The notes under the pieces were generated by a model. The model was not told the origin of the DNA and did not search any database. It saw only the letters and a program-made list of their open reading frames with translations. Source: Hymenobacter aerilatus (GTDB lineage: Bacteria > Bacteroidota > Bacteroidia > Cytophagales > Hymenobacteraceae). Taken from it: 64,000 bases of DNA. Below are positions 34,889 through 42,334 of the stretch, piece after piece. How positions within the stretch are numbered: the stretch's first letter is position 1; each line of letters begins with the position of its first letter. The stretch covers positions 1,716,501 to 1,780,500 of the forward strand of contig NZ_CP095053.1 in assembly GCF_022921095.1 (NCBI RefSeq), given 5' to 3'. A program made the position numbers and the translations under genes.

Positions 34889-34896
34889 TACTTTTG
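34889..34896 (+). promoter_or_regulatory. candidate -7 element of TrpF-like gene
   Basis: TACTTTTG matches TAnnTTTG about 100 bp upstream of ATG 34995, immediately right of the inverted repeat. Alternatively this TTTTG is a -33 box for a weaker element further down. Confidence 0.4.
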
Positions 34897-34994
34897 ACCA
34901 ATCTTTGCACTTTCAACTGGCTGGTACTTGCGGGCCGGGCATCTGCCCAAAAAACCAGACCCCAAGGCCCCCAGACCTCAAGACCCTACCCTTC

Positions 34995-35606
34995 ATGCTC
35001 CGTATTCCCGTTCTCGTTCGCGGCATCAACAACCTCTCCGACGCCCGCTATTGCGCTGGCATGGGCGCCGACGGCCTCATCTTCACCCTCGACCCTACCC
35101 TACCTAATGCTGTAACCCCCACCCTCATGAGTGAACTGGCCGGTTGGGTAGCGGGCGTGAAGCTGCTGGGCGAGTTCGACGCGCAACCTGTTTCAGAAAT
35201 CAACCGGCTGGTGGAGGAATGTGGCCTTCAGGAAGTGTTGCTGCATCAGCTGCCCGCCACGCCGCTTTCGGTGGCCTCGTTGCTGACTGTGAATCTCGCT
35301 GATAGCCTAAGCAGCGCTCAGCGCGAGGAGATGGCGCAGCAGTATAGCACTATTTTTCCGGCCGGTGTTGGGATGGTGGTTGCGCTGGATTCGCCGGAGT
35401 TGGATCTTACCACTCAGCAGCAGCTGGCAGAAGCCGCCGCCCGTTTTCCGCTGTGGCTCAGCGGTGCTATCACACCCGACAACGTGCTTTCCTTGCTCGA
35501 TACTGTGCAGCCTGCTGGCTTCATTCTTTCCGGCGGCGACGAAATTAAGCCGGGCCTGCGCGATTTTACGGAGTTGGAAGCAGTGTTTGAAGCATTAGAA
35601 GAATAA
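34995..35606 (+). CDS. phosphoribosylanthranilate-isomerase-like protein, catalytic Cys absent
   Basis: 203 residues from ATG 34995. The fold follows PRAI/TrpF: IPVLVRGINNLSDARYCAGM at the start, GVKLLGEFDA in the middle, FPLWLSGAITPDNVLSLL and GFILSGGDEIKPGLRDF as the phosphate-binding end. In TrpF the first strand reads KICG(I/L)T with a catalytic Cys; here it is LVRGIN, with Arg in place of Cys. It therefore probably lacks isomerase activity or has another role. No other trp gene lies nearby. G+C and codons resemble those of its neighbours. Confidence 0.65.
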   Translation: MLRIPVLVRGINNLSDARYCAGMGADGLIFTLDPTLPNAVTPTLMSELAGWVAGVKLLGEFDAQPVSEINRLVEECGLQEVLLHQLPATPLSVASLLTVNLADSLSSAQREEMAQQYSTIFPAGVGMVVALDSPELDLTTQQQLAEAAARFPLWLSGAITPDNVLSLLDTVQPAGFILSGGDEIKPGLRDFTELEAVFEALEE

Positions 35607-35609
35607 GCC

Positions 35610-36449
35610 CTATCCCATCACGGTGACAAGTCGCCAGAATGGATCGGCCAACTGCATGTTGCCTGTTACGTGCGCGTGCGCCGCGGCTTGCGCGGGCGGC
35701 AAGCTTTTGGTGAACAGACGCCATGCCGCTGCGCCTGCCAGCGTGATGGTCGTTGTGCTTTCACCCGGATACGCAGCAAGCAACTGCCACGCCTTTTCCG
35801 TTCGGTGCACGTAACAGGTTACCGCCCCCGGTTCGGTGATGGTCACCTGAATTACTGTGCCGGGGGGCGCTTCCACAGCGCGGTAGTGATGGGGCAGCGC
35901 TTGCAAACAGGTCAGCAAAAAAGGCTGGTACAGCTCCGGTTGCAAGAGCACATCGGTCTGCCCTACCGCCAGCCGGATTTGCTGCTGATGATGCCACTTC
36001 TCGGTATAGTCGCGGGCAATGTGAAACCGATTACTCGAGGTTTCTTCCCCGGTCCAAGCCACGGCAAAAGTCGCTGGCGCGTCCAGGTCAAGGCTGGTGA
36101 GGTAGGCAGTATAGTGCTGGCCGCTTAGCTCCAGCAGCCAGCGAATGACACTTGGACTCAGGCGCCGGCCAGCCGTTACCCATTCCACGTTCAGCCGATT
36201 CAGGTAGGTTACCACATCGTCGTAGGAAGGACTGGCCGGCCCAGCCATCCCAAAATACCCGTCGCGCAGCATGGAGAGCGTGCGCAGGTTCCCATCCAGC
36301 AAATGCAGGGCTACCGCTTGCACGTCCCACTGCGGTGCTACTGTGGGCCGCTGCCAGTCGGCGGGCTGTAATGACTGCAAAACCGCCAATAAGTGGACGT
36401 CTAAGATGGGAAACAGGTGGAGCGTATCCGGAACAAGAAGCAGCGCCAT
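35610..36449 (-). CDS. DinB/maleylpyruvate-isomerase-like four-helix protein
   Basis: 279 residues. The N-terminal four-helix bundle has the three-His metal site of DinB-like thiol-dependent proteins: AVALHLLDGN near residue 50 and DYTEKWHHQQQIRLA near 175. QRPTVAPQWDVQAVALHL resembles the start of the mycothiol maleylpyruvate isomerase N-terminal domain. A C-terminal SCP2/MDMPI_C-like region (GTVIQVTITEPGAVTCYVHR) follows. Members are metal- and thiol-dependent transferases; in Bacteroidota the thiol would be bacillithiol or unknown. It is convergent with the TrpF-like gene, with 3 bp between the stops. Confidence 0.75.
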   Translation of the reverse strand: MALLLVPDTLHLFPILDVHLLAVLQSLQPADWQRPTVAPQWDVQAVALHLLDGNLRTLSMLRDGYFGMAGPASPSYDDVVTYLNRLNVEWVTAGRRLSPSVIRWLLELSGQHYTAYLTSLDLDAPATFAVAWTGEETSSNRFHIARDYTEKWHHQQQIRLAVGQTDVLLQPELYQPFLLTCLQALPHHYRAVEAPPGTVIQVTITEPGAVTCYVHRTEKAWQLLAAYPGESTTTITLAGAAAWRLFTKSLPPAQAAAHAHVTGNMQLADPFWRLVTVMG

Positions 36450-36465
36450 AACGAACGGAAGGGTC

Positions 36466-37128
36466 TTAGCTCACGGTAAACTGCACGTACTTAATCGGCA
36501 CGCCCAGCGTGCGGTACTTGCGCTCGAAGGTAGTCTGGATGTCCTCAGCATGAGGTAGCAGTTCAGGCGTAGCGTACAGGTCCTTGGTGTGGGCCAGGAT
36601 GGTAACGCCAGGTCGCTCGTGCAGCACCTCCAGTGTGTAGTCGAACAAGCCTTCGTTGTCGGTTTTGAGGTGGATGAGGCCGCTGGGCTGTAAGGCCTGC
36701 TGGTACAAATCCAGAAAGCGCGGCGAGGTGAGGCGGCGCTTGATGTCCCGGTCACGGGGGCGCGGGTCGGGGAAGGTAATCCAGATTTCGGCCAGCTCGC
36801 CGGGCGCGAAGTGCGTGAGCAGGTCGTGGGCACGGGTGCGCACAAAGCCCACGTTCGTGAGGCCCAACGCCTCGGCACGGGTGCTTCCCCGCCAAATTCG
36901 GTCGCCCTTGATATCGAGGCCCAGAAAGTTGCGCTCAGGGTAGCGTTCGGCCAGGCCCACCGTGTACTCGCCCTTGCCGCAGCCTACCTCCAGGGTAATG
37001 GGATGGTTGTTTTGAAAAAACGCTTCGTGCCAACGCCCACCCAATTGCTGATAGGTATCCTTGCCGGGCTCTACAATATCCGGACGGTTGGCATTCTCCG
37101 CAAAGCGGATGAGTTTAATTCGACTCAC
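36466..37128 (-). CDS. trmB: tRNA (guanine-N7)-methyltransferase
   Basis: 220 residues from GTG 37128. The frame continues upstream, but that part is translated interspersed repeat, and the family consensus begins at SRIKLIRFAENANRPDI, so GTG is chosen. The SAM-binding motif is ITLEVGCGKGEYTVGLAERY, then FLGLDIKGDRIWRG, the substrate/catalytic segment IWITFPDPRPRDRDIKRRLT, and the late HLKTDNEGLFDYT. It methylates G46 of tRNA. Confidence 0.93.
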   Translation of the reverse strand: MSRIKLIRFAENANRPDIVEPGKDTYQQLGGRWHEAFFQNNHPITLEVGCGKGEYTVGLAERYPERNFLGLDIKGDRIWRGSTRAEALGLTNVGFVRTRAHDLLTHFAPGELAEIWITFPDPRPRDRDIKRRLTSPRFLDLYQQALQPSGLIHLKTDNEGLFDYTLEVLHERPGVTILAHTKDLYATPELLPHAEDIQTTFERKYRTLGVPIKYVQFTVS

Positions 37129-37167
37129 GGAATGGTGAAATAGTGAAGTTTTGAATGGTAACACGCC

Positions 37168-37267
37168 TGTCATCCTGAGCTTGCGAAGGACCTTCTCACG
37201 TGAGGATGAGTCGTTGATAAGCCTGTCGTTCACGCGTAAGAAGGTCTTTCGCGAGCTCAGAATGACA
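37168..37267. repeat. ~100-bp interspersed repeat, family B copy 1
   Basis: It begins TGTCATCCTGAGCTTGCGAA and ends with the partial complement GAGCTCAGAATGACA. The interior holds AGTCGTTGATAAGCCTGTCG, which aligns with the interior of the element at 44157, so the two share a body as well as ends. A fragment resembling a family A arm lies just right of trmB at about 37131-37155. Confidence 0.8.
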
Positions 37268-37291
37268 GACAGTTTTTATAAGAGTTCTTTT

Positions 37292-38605
37292 CTAAAGCTG
37301 TTGTAGGTCGTCTACTTCGGCTACTACAAAAGTACTACCCCCAATGTAGAGTACGTCTTCGGGTGTGGCAGCGGCGCGGGCTGCCTGCACCGCGGCGGCC
37401 ACCGTGGGGTAGGCCGTGCCGTGCAGCCCTACCCCGGCTGCCTGAGCCGCCAGGGTCTCGGCCGGCAACGCCCGCGGGATGCTGGCTTGGCAGAAATAAT
37501 AGGTAGCCTCCGGGGGCAGCAAGTGCAGCACGGGCGTCACGTCCTTGTCGTTTACCATCCCTAGCACGAGGTGCAATTGCTGATGCGGCACTTGGGCCAG
37601 CTGGTGCATGGTCAGGCGCAGGCCGGCTTCGTTGTGCGCCGTGTCGCAGATAGTGAGCGGCCGGCGGCCGATGATGGTCCAGCGACCGGCAAAACCCGTT
37701 CGGCGACTCACCTCACGCAGACCCGTGCGCAGGGCTTCCTCAGAAATCGTGAATCCTTGCTGTTGCAATTCCTCTATCGTCGCCAGCACGCCGGTTAGGT
37801 TCAGACGTTGGTAGTCACCCAGCAAGCCTAGCTCTAACTGAGCTAGGTAGGGCGCGTCGTGGCGCTGCACGTCTACGAGTTGAGTAGCCGCATCGGTGGC
37901 CGTAGTGCCAACCGGCTGCAACACCTGGTAGTGCTGGTCGGCAAAGAGCAACGGTGCTTGTTCTGCTTGGGCTTTCTGCTGAAACACTTCCACTACCTCC
38001 GGCTGAGTTTGGCTGATGATGGCTGGCACGCCGGACTTAATAATGCCGGCTTTCTCGGCGGCAATCAGCGGCAGCGTGTCGCCCAGCATGGCCTGGTGGT
38101 CGTAGCTGATGTTGGTGATAAGCGAGACCAGCGGCGTGATGATGTTGGTGGAGTCCAGCCGACCGCCTAGTCCTACCTCCACTACAGCAATATCTACCTG
38201 CTCCTCGGCAAAATACGAGTAAGCTAGGGCCACGCACATCTCAAAAAACGATGGCTGGATCTGTTCGAACAACGGCCGCCATTTCGCTACCCACTGCACC
38301 AGGTAGTCGGGCGCCAGCTCCTGCCCGTTGAGGCGGATACGCTCTGTAAACTCGCGCAAGTGCGGCGACGTGTAGAGCCCTACCCGGTAGCCTGCTGCTT
38401 GTAGCACAGCGGACAACATGTTGGAGCTACTCCCCTTGCCATTGGTACCAGCCACGTGCACGGCACGAAATTTTCGCTCCGGATGCCCCATTGCTTCGGC
38501 CAGCGCCTCGGTATTACCCAGCCCCTTTTTGAAGCCTGCTGCCCCTACCCGCTGGTACATGGGCAACTGTTGGTAAAGGTAGTCGAGGGTTTCACGGTAC
38601 GTCAT
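37292..38605 (-). CDS. folC: folylpolyglutamate synthase / dihydrofolate synthase
   Basis: 437 residues, Mur-ligase superfamily. The ATP loop is HVAGTNGKGSSSNMLSAVLQ, DIAVVEVGLGGRLDSTN is the family signature, SYDHQAMLGDTLPLIAAEKAGI follows, and the C-terminal domain starts near LTICDTAHNEAGL. It adds glutamate to dihydropteroate and folates. It lies at the 3-prime end of the tonB-exbD-exbB cluster, 78 bp after tonB. Confidence 0.96.
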   Translation of the reverse strand: MTYRETLDYLYQQLPMYQRVGAAGFKKGLGNTEALAEAMGHPERKFRAVHVAGTNGKGSSSNMLSAVLQAAGYRVGLYTSPHLREFTERIRLNGQELAPDYLVQWVAKWRPLFEQIQPSFFEMCVALAYSYFAEEQVDIAVVEVGLGGRLDSTNIITPLVSLITNISYDHQAMLGDTLPLIAAEKAGIIKSGVPAIISQTQPEVVEVFQQKAQAEQAPLLFADQHYQVLQPVGTTATDAATQLVDVQRHDAPYLAQLELGLLGDYQRLNLTGVLATIEELQQQGFTISEEALRTGLREVSRRTGFAGRWTIIGRRPLTICDTAHNEAGLRLTMHQLAQVPHQQLHLVLGMVNDKDVTPVLHLLPPEATYYFCQASIPRALPAETLAAQAAGVGLHGTAYPTVAAAVQAARAAATPEDVLYIGGSTFVVAEVDDLQQL

Positions 38606-38683
38606 GTGCAGCGGGGGCTAGAAGGAAAACGCCGCCGACCGGAAACCCAGTCGGCGGCGTTGCAAAAGTAGCAGAAAGTGGCT

Positions 38684-39595
38684 CTACTGCACTGTAATCC
38701 GGAATGTAGCGAAACCTGTACCGCCACCTGAGCCAGCTGTAGTACGCCTGAATTCAGCGTTTTGCAAGGCATCCCGGCAGGCCTTTTCCTGTGCAGCCGA
38801 TACGTTACCAGCCACTTTGACAATGGATTCAATCTCACCATCCGCATTCACTCTGATACGGAAACGCACAAACCCAGAGGCATTATCTACCGCAGGCGGG
38901 GAAGGCGTTCTTACGTAACCCCAGCCTCCCATTTCTAAACCACTACCACCACCACCGGGGCTGCTGCCACTACCACCGCTGCCGGGTTGACCGTAGAGCG
39001 CTTTGGCGTTGAGGGTACCGCGTGGGTCGCCCTGGTCGCCTACGCTGCCGGGCCGGTCGCCGTTGTTGTTGCCAGTGGGCGTGTTGCTGGTGCCATTCAC
39101 ACCGTTGCCGCCGCCCGAGGCACTACCGCGGGGCGTGTAGAGGGTGCGGGGTTTGGGGGCGGGCTTGGGCGGCGGCTCTTCCCGCACCACCTCGCGAGGT
39201 GGCTCGGAGGTAGGCCGAGGCGTAGCCCGAGTGACGGGCGGCACCGATACGGGACTTTCCTCGGCTTCGCTGGTCACTATTTTCTCCTGCACCGCTGGCT
39301 GGGGCGGGCTGGGTGGCGGCGTTACGGGCGCGGCCCGCGGCTGGGGCGACGGATTGTTGGCAGGCGGGCGGCTGTCTTCGCGGTTGCGCGAGTCGTTGGC
39401 CGTAGCCAGGCTCTGAATATCGCCCGAACCAGCCTCGTCGATACCGTAGTTCAATTCCACCCCATCGCCCCCAAATGTCAGCGGCGGATCGGGACCTTTG
39501 AATACAGTGAACACCAACACCACAGCCAGCACGCCATGAATAATCACGGCGCCCAGAAGGGCCTCGCGGCGGTGCTCTTCGCGGTGAGTTGCCAT
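38684..39595 (-). CDS. TonB-family energy transducer
   Basis: 303 residues: an N-terminal inner-membrane helix (VIIHGVLAVVLVFTVF, about 17-33), a long Pro-rich periplasmic spacer (about 75-165: PTPPPSPPQP-like segments, EEPPPKPAPKPR), then a Gly/Ser/Asn-rich stretch, and a C-terminal TonB/TolA-like domain from about 225 (VRFRIRVNADGEIESIVKVA). It should couple the ExbBD proton motor to an outer-membrane partner. The Gly-rich tract before the C-terminal domain is unusual and could act as a flexible tether. Confidence 0.88.
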   Translation of the reverse strand: MATHREEHRREALLGAVIIHGVLAVVLVFTVFKGPDPPLTFGGDGVELNYGIDEAGSGDIQSLATANDSRNREDSRPPANNPSPQPRAAPVTPPPSPPQPAVQEKIVTSEAEESPVSVPPVTRATPRPTSEPPREVVREEPPPKPAPKPRTLYTPRGSASGGGNGVNGTSNTPTGNNNGDRPGSVGDQGDPRGTLNAKALYGQPGSGGSGSSPGGGGSGLEMGGWGYVRTPSPPAVDNASGFVRFRIRVNADGEIESIVKVAGNVSAAQEKACRDALQNAEFRRTTAGSGGGTGFATFRITVQ

Positions 39596-39609
39596 AGAGT
39601 GGGTGGTGA

Positions 39610-39720
39610 AATAGTGAGATGGTGAAATAGTGAGTTTGATGTTCTATTGGTGCTACTAGAGCAGTTCGCGCAAGCAGGATAGCCAGAACGTCAAACTCAC
39701 CATTTCACCATCTCACCATT
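39610..39720. repeat. 36-bp arm hairpin element, family A copy 2
   Basis: The arms 39610-39645 and 39685-39720 pair over their full length with only three transition differences. The arm begins AATAGTGAGATGGTGAAATA. The 39-nt loop contains GCAGTTCGCGCAAGCAGG. It occupies the exbD-tonB spacer and ends inside the exbD stop codon. Confidence 0.9.
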
Positions 39721-40118
39721 TACTTTTGCGCCTGCGTGGCCATGACCATTTTGATTTTCAGACGGTTGCCGATTTCCAGTACGTCTACCAGCTTTTGTAC
39801 GTTCAGGCCGGAGTCGACGCGCAGCACCACGGTGGTGTTTTCTTGGCCCTGCACACGGTTGCCTAACTCCTGCTCTAGAGTAGCCGCCGTGACCGGCTGG
39901 CGGTCAATAAAGTATTCCCCGTTGGCATTCACCGACACGTTAATGGTCTGCTTCATCACAGCCTTGCCAGAGCGGGCATTCGGCAGCATCAGCTTAATCA
40001 CGTTCGGGTTCACCATCGTACTCACAATCAAGAAGAACAGCATCAGGAAGAACATGATGTCGTTCATCGAGCTGGTCTCGACGTGCGAAGAAAGCTTCCG
40101 GCGACGGGTGAGATTCAT
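39720..40118 (-). CDS. exbD: ExbD/TolR-family proton-channel subunit
   Basis: 132 residues: a short basic cytosolic start (MNLTRRRKLSSHVETSS), one transmembrane helix with the conserved Asp at its start (MNDIMFFLMLFFLIVSTMV), and a periplasmic domain ending VDVLEIGNRLKIKMVMATQ. The Asp in the helix is the protonatable residue of ExbD/TolR. It lies between exbB and tonB, with hairpin repeats in both spacers. Confidence 0.93.
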   Translation of the reverse strand: MNLTRRRKLSSHVETSSMNDIMFFLMLFFLIVSTMVNPNVIKLMLPNARSGKAVMKQTINVSVNANGEYFIDRQPVTAATLEQELGNRVQGQENTTVVLRVDSGLNVQKLVDVLEIGNRLKIKMVMATQAQK

Positions 40119-40132
40119 GTGCTAAATGGTGA

Positions 40133-40234
40133 AATGGTGAGCTAGTGAAATGGTGAGTTTGACGTTTTACTCGCGCAAATAGTGTAGTTCGTGCAAGCAA
40201 AACATCAAACTCACTATTTCACCAGTTCACCATT
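40133..40234. repeat. 36-bp arm hairpin element, family A copy 3
   Basis: The arms 40133-40168 and 40199-40234 pair with only transition differences. The arm begins AATGGTGAGCTAGTGAAATG and ends GAGTTTGACGTTTT. The 30-nt loop contains CTCGCGCAAATAGTGTAGTT then GTGCAAGC. It fills the exbB-exbD spacer. Confidence 0.9.
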
Positions 40235-40240
40235 CTACTC

Positions 40241-40945
40241 CTAATTATCTTGTAGAATATCCATGAACTCCACGGCAGAGTTCTCCATGCGCACCACTAG
40301 GTTTTCAACCATAATGCTGAGCCAGTGGTAGCCGATGTGAGCAATGATACCCACGATGAGACCCGCGGCGGAGGTAACCATCTTGGTGTATAGACCACCC
40401 GAAATCTGCGCGATGCCGAAGTCGCCGGTGGTAGAGATGGAATAGAAAATCTTGATAACGCCGATGATAGTACCCACGAAGCCCAGCATGGGCGCAATGC
40501 CGGCAATGATGCCAAGCACGCCAATGCCTTTTTCGAGGCGGGCTACCTCAATTTTGCCTACGTTCTCCACGCTGGCTTCAATCTCCTGCAAGGGTAGGCC
40601 AATGCGGCGGATACCCTTTTCAATCATGCGCGCGAGCGGTGAGGGTGTTTGCGCGCAGAGCATTTTGGCGCCCTGCAAGTCGCCACGTACCATCAGGCTC
40701 TTGATGCTACCCATAAAGCCGGAGGGCATTAGGGCGGCCTTGCGGATGGTGAGGTAGCGCTCCAGAATAAGGTAGACCGTGACGAACAGCAGCAGGAAAA
40801 TGGGAATCATAATCCAGCCGCCCTTCAAAATCAGGTCGAGCAGGGAGAGGTCGGCGGAGTCGGCAACGGGAACGTTGGTAGCCGCGGCGGCAGAGTCGGC
40901 GGCTACGGTGGCGGCAGTGGTAATCTGCAGCAGAAATGCACTCAT
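40241..40945 (-). CDS. exbB: MotA/TolQ/ExbB proton-channel protein
   Basis: 234 residues with three transmembrane helices: about 38-58 (GWIMIPIFLLLFVTVYLIL), 135-155 and 180-200. The conserved tail of the family is intact: GIAPMLGFVGTIIGVIKIF and KMVTSAAGLIVGIIAHIGYH. An extra N-terminal Ala/Asp-rich segment (residues 1-30) precedes the first helix, as is common in Bacteroidota. It forms the motor with ExbD, and its start is 6 bp after the HU-SPOR gene stop, so the two are co-transcribed. Confidence 0.93.
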   Translation of the reverse strand: MSAFLLQITTAATVAADSAAAATNVPVADSADLSLLDLILKGGWIMIPIFLLLFVTVYLILERYLTIRKAALMPSGFMGSIKSLMVRGDLQGAKMLCAQTPSPLARMIEKGIRRIGLPLQEIEASVENVGKIEVARLEKGIGVLGIIAGIAPMLGFVGTIIGVIKIFYSISTTGDFGIAQISGGLYTKMVTSAAGLIVGIIAHIGYHWLSIMVENLVVRMENSAVEFMDILQDN

Positions 40946-40951
40946 GCTAAC

Positions 40952-42163
40952 TTAATAAGGGAGAACCCAGGGAGAAGAACTAGAATACTTTTTCAACTGC
41001 GTCAGGTGCGCGGTAGCCGTTGACTTATCGGTGTAGTTACCTACTGACACGCGGTAGTAACGGCTGGTTGCCGATGGCAGAATAATTTGCGCAGTTTGTC
41101 CTTGCTTGCTGAGCTGCGCCACGCGCTGCTGGGCTTTGGGCAGGGAGTTGAACACGTCGGCAATAATGTAGAAACGACCCGTTCGGCTTTTAATTGTGGT
41201 TTCGGTAGCGGCAGCCGGTGTGGCGGCGGGTGCTACAGCTTTGGCAGGGACTACTGCTGCAGGTTTTGTAGCCGCTACAGCGGGCTTAGCTGGTGCGGCC
41301 GGGGTGGTGGCCACCGGAGCAACCTTTTTGGCGGCGGGCGTAGCTACTGCAGGTGCTGGTGCGGGAGCAGTTGCCTCCTTTTCCCACGCCGCCGCAGTGG
41401 CTTCGTCCTCCGCGGTTACAGTAGCAGGTGTTTCTACGGGTGCATCTGCTACCGTTGTCGACCACGTTGCCTCGTTGTTATCGGGGCGGGGCGACAGGGT
41501 AGCCTGCTGGCGCATGGGCCGCACCGCAGTTGGTGCTGATAGCTCCGTTTGTGCCGGAACGCTGCTGGTAAAGCGTAGCGCGTCGGGCAGGAAATCCAAG
41601 TTGAGAATGTACAAGTACTGCGCCGATAGCGCCAGCCCTACCACTACTGCCACGGCCGCCGACTGCCACAGGCGCCGGGCACGGCGCCCCGCAGCCAGTT
41701 GGGGCACGGCGGGCTGTCGCTCGCGTGCCAGCAGCGCATCCGTAGCGCGCACCGGCCGCGACACCAACTCGGGTAGGCCGTAACTGGCGGAGAGCAAGCT
41801 TTGGGAGCCCGTATACTCAAAATCCAGCCCTCGGCCCGCCGCCTGCCGGAACACGCCAATACCGGGCAACTCGGCCCGCTGTTGGGTTTCCAGTTCAGCA
41901 CGCAGGCGTGCCACGGCCTCCTGCACCAGCTGCCGGGCCTGCCCGGTACTCACGCCCAAGGCACGGCTCAAGGCATCCACCAGCAGCCCATCATTGCGGG
42001 TGAGCGACTGATTGAAAGCCACCCGCTTGGTAGGCGGCGCCAGGGTGTGGCGCACCGGATGAATCTGCGCGGGAGCATACTCGGCAATCAATCCGCCAAA
42101 CTCGGGGATGATGACGCAATCATGGTGTTGGAGCAGGGTGTGAATATGGTTGGAAAGCTGCAC
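40952..42163 (-). CDS. HU/CCDC81-type domain protein with transmembrane helix and SPOR domain
   Basis: 403 residues from GTG 42163. The N-terminal two Bacteroidota HU-like CCDC81 domains (about 1-130) start with LLQHHDCVIIPEFGGLIAEY and RVAFNQSLTRNDGLL. A transmembrane helix follows near 165-188 (AVAVVVGLALSAQYLYIL), then a long Ala/Pro/Lys/Thr linker (210-320) and a C-terminal SPOR domain (GRFYIIADVFNSLPKAQQRV to end). SPOR binds denuded septal peptidoglycan, so the protein should bridge DNA-binding-like cytosolic domains and the cell wall. It is the first gene of the exb cluster. Confidence 0.85.
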   Translation of the reverse strand: MQLSNHIHTLLQHHDCVIIPEFGGLIAEYAPAQIHPVRHTLAPPTKRVAFNQSLTRNDGLLVDALSRALGVSTGQARQLVQEAVARLRAELETQQRAELPGIGVFRQAAGRGLDFEYTGSQSLLSASYGLPELVSRPVRATDALLARERQPAVPQLAAGRRARRLWQSAAVAVVVGLALSAQYLYILNLDFLPDALRFTSSVPAQTELSAPTAVRPMRQQATLSPRPDNNEATWSTTVADAPVETPATVTAEDEATAAAWEKEATAPAPAPAVATPAAKKVAPVATTPAAPAKPAVAATKPAAVVPAKAVAPAATPAAATETTIKSRTGRFYIIADVFNSLPKAQQRVAQLSKQGQTAQIILPSATSRYYRVSVGNYTDKSTATAHLTQLKKYSSSSPWVLPY

Positions 42164-42225
42164 GGGCAGAAGGGTCAGAGAGTAACAGAAACGCCAAAAT
42201 ACGGGTCAGCCGCTTAAAATCGAAA

Positions 42226-42282
42226 ACCTTTCCGGTCTCCCTACCCTCTTGCACTACAGCAAGGGAGGAAGACCGGAAAGGT
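42226..42282 (-). terminator. terminator of outer-membrane barrel gene
   Basis: ACCTTTCCGGTCT (42226-42238) and AGACCGGAAAGGT (42270-42282) are exact complements, extended imperfectly inward. On the minus strand T-rich sequence follows. It separates the barrel gene (stop 42335) from the HU-SPOR gene. Confidence 0.75.
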
Positions 42283-42334
42283 CTTACATGGTATAGCAAC
42301 GCGACGCGGAATCAGGCATTAACACAATGAGCGG

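Noticed and set aside
30364..40234. CRISPR array
   Set aside because: The repeated sequences are dispersed long hairpins, not direct repeats with regular spacers, and no cas gene is present.
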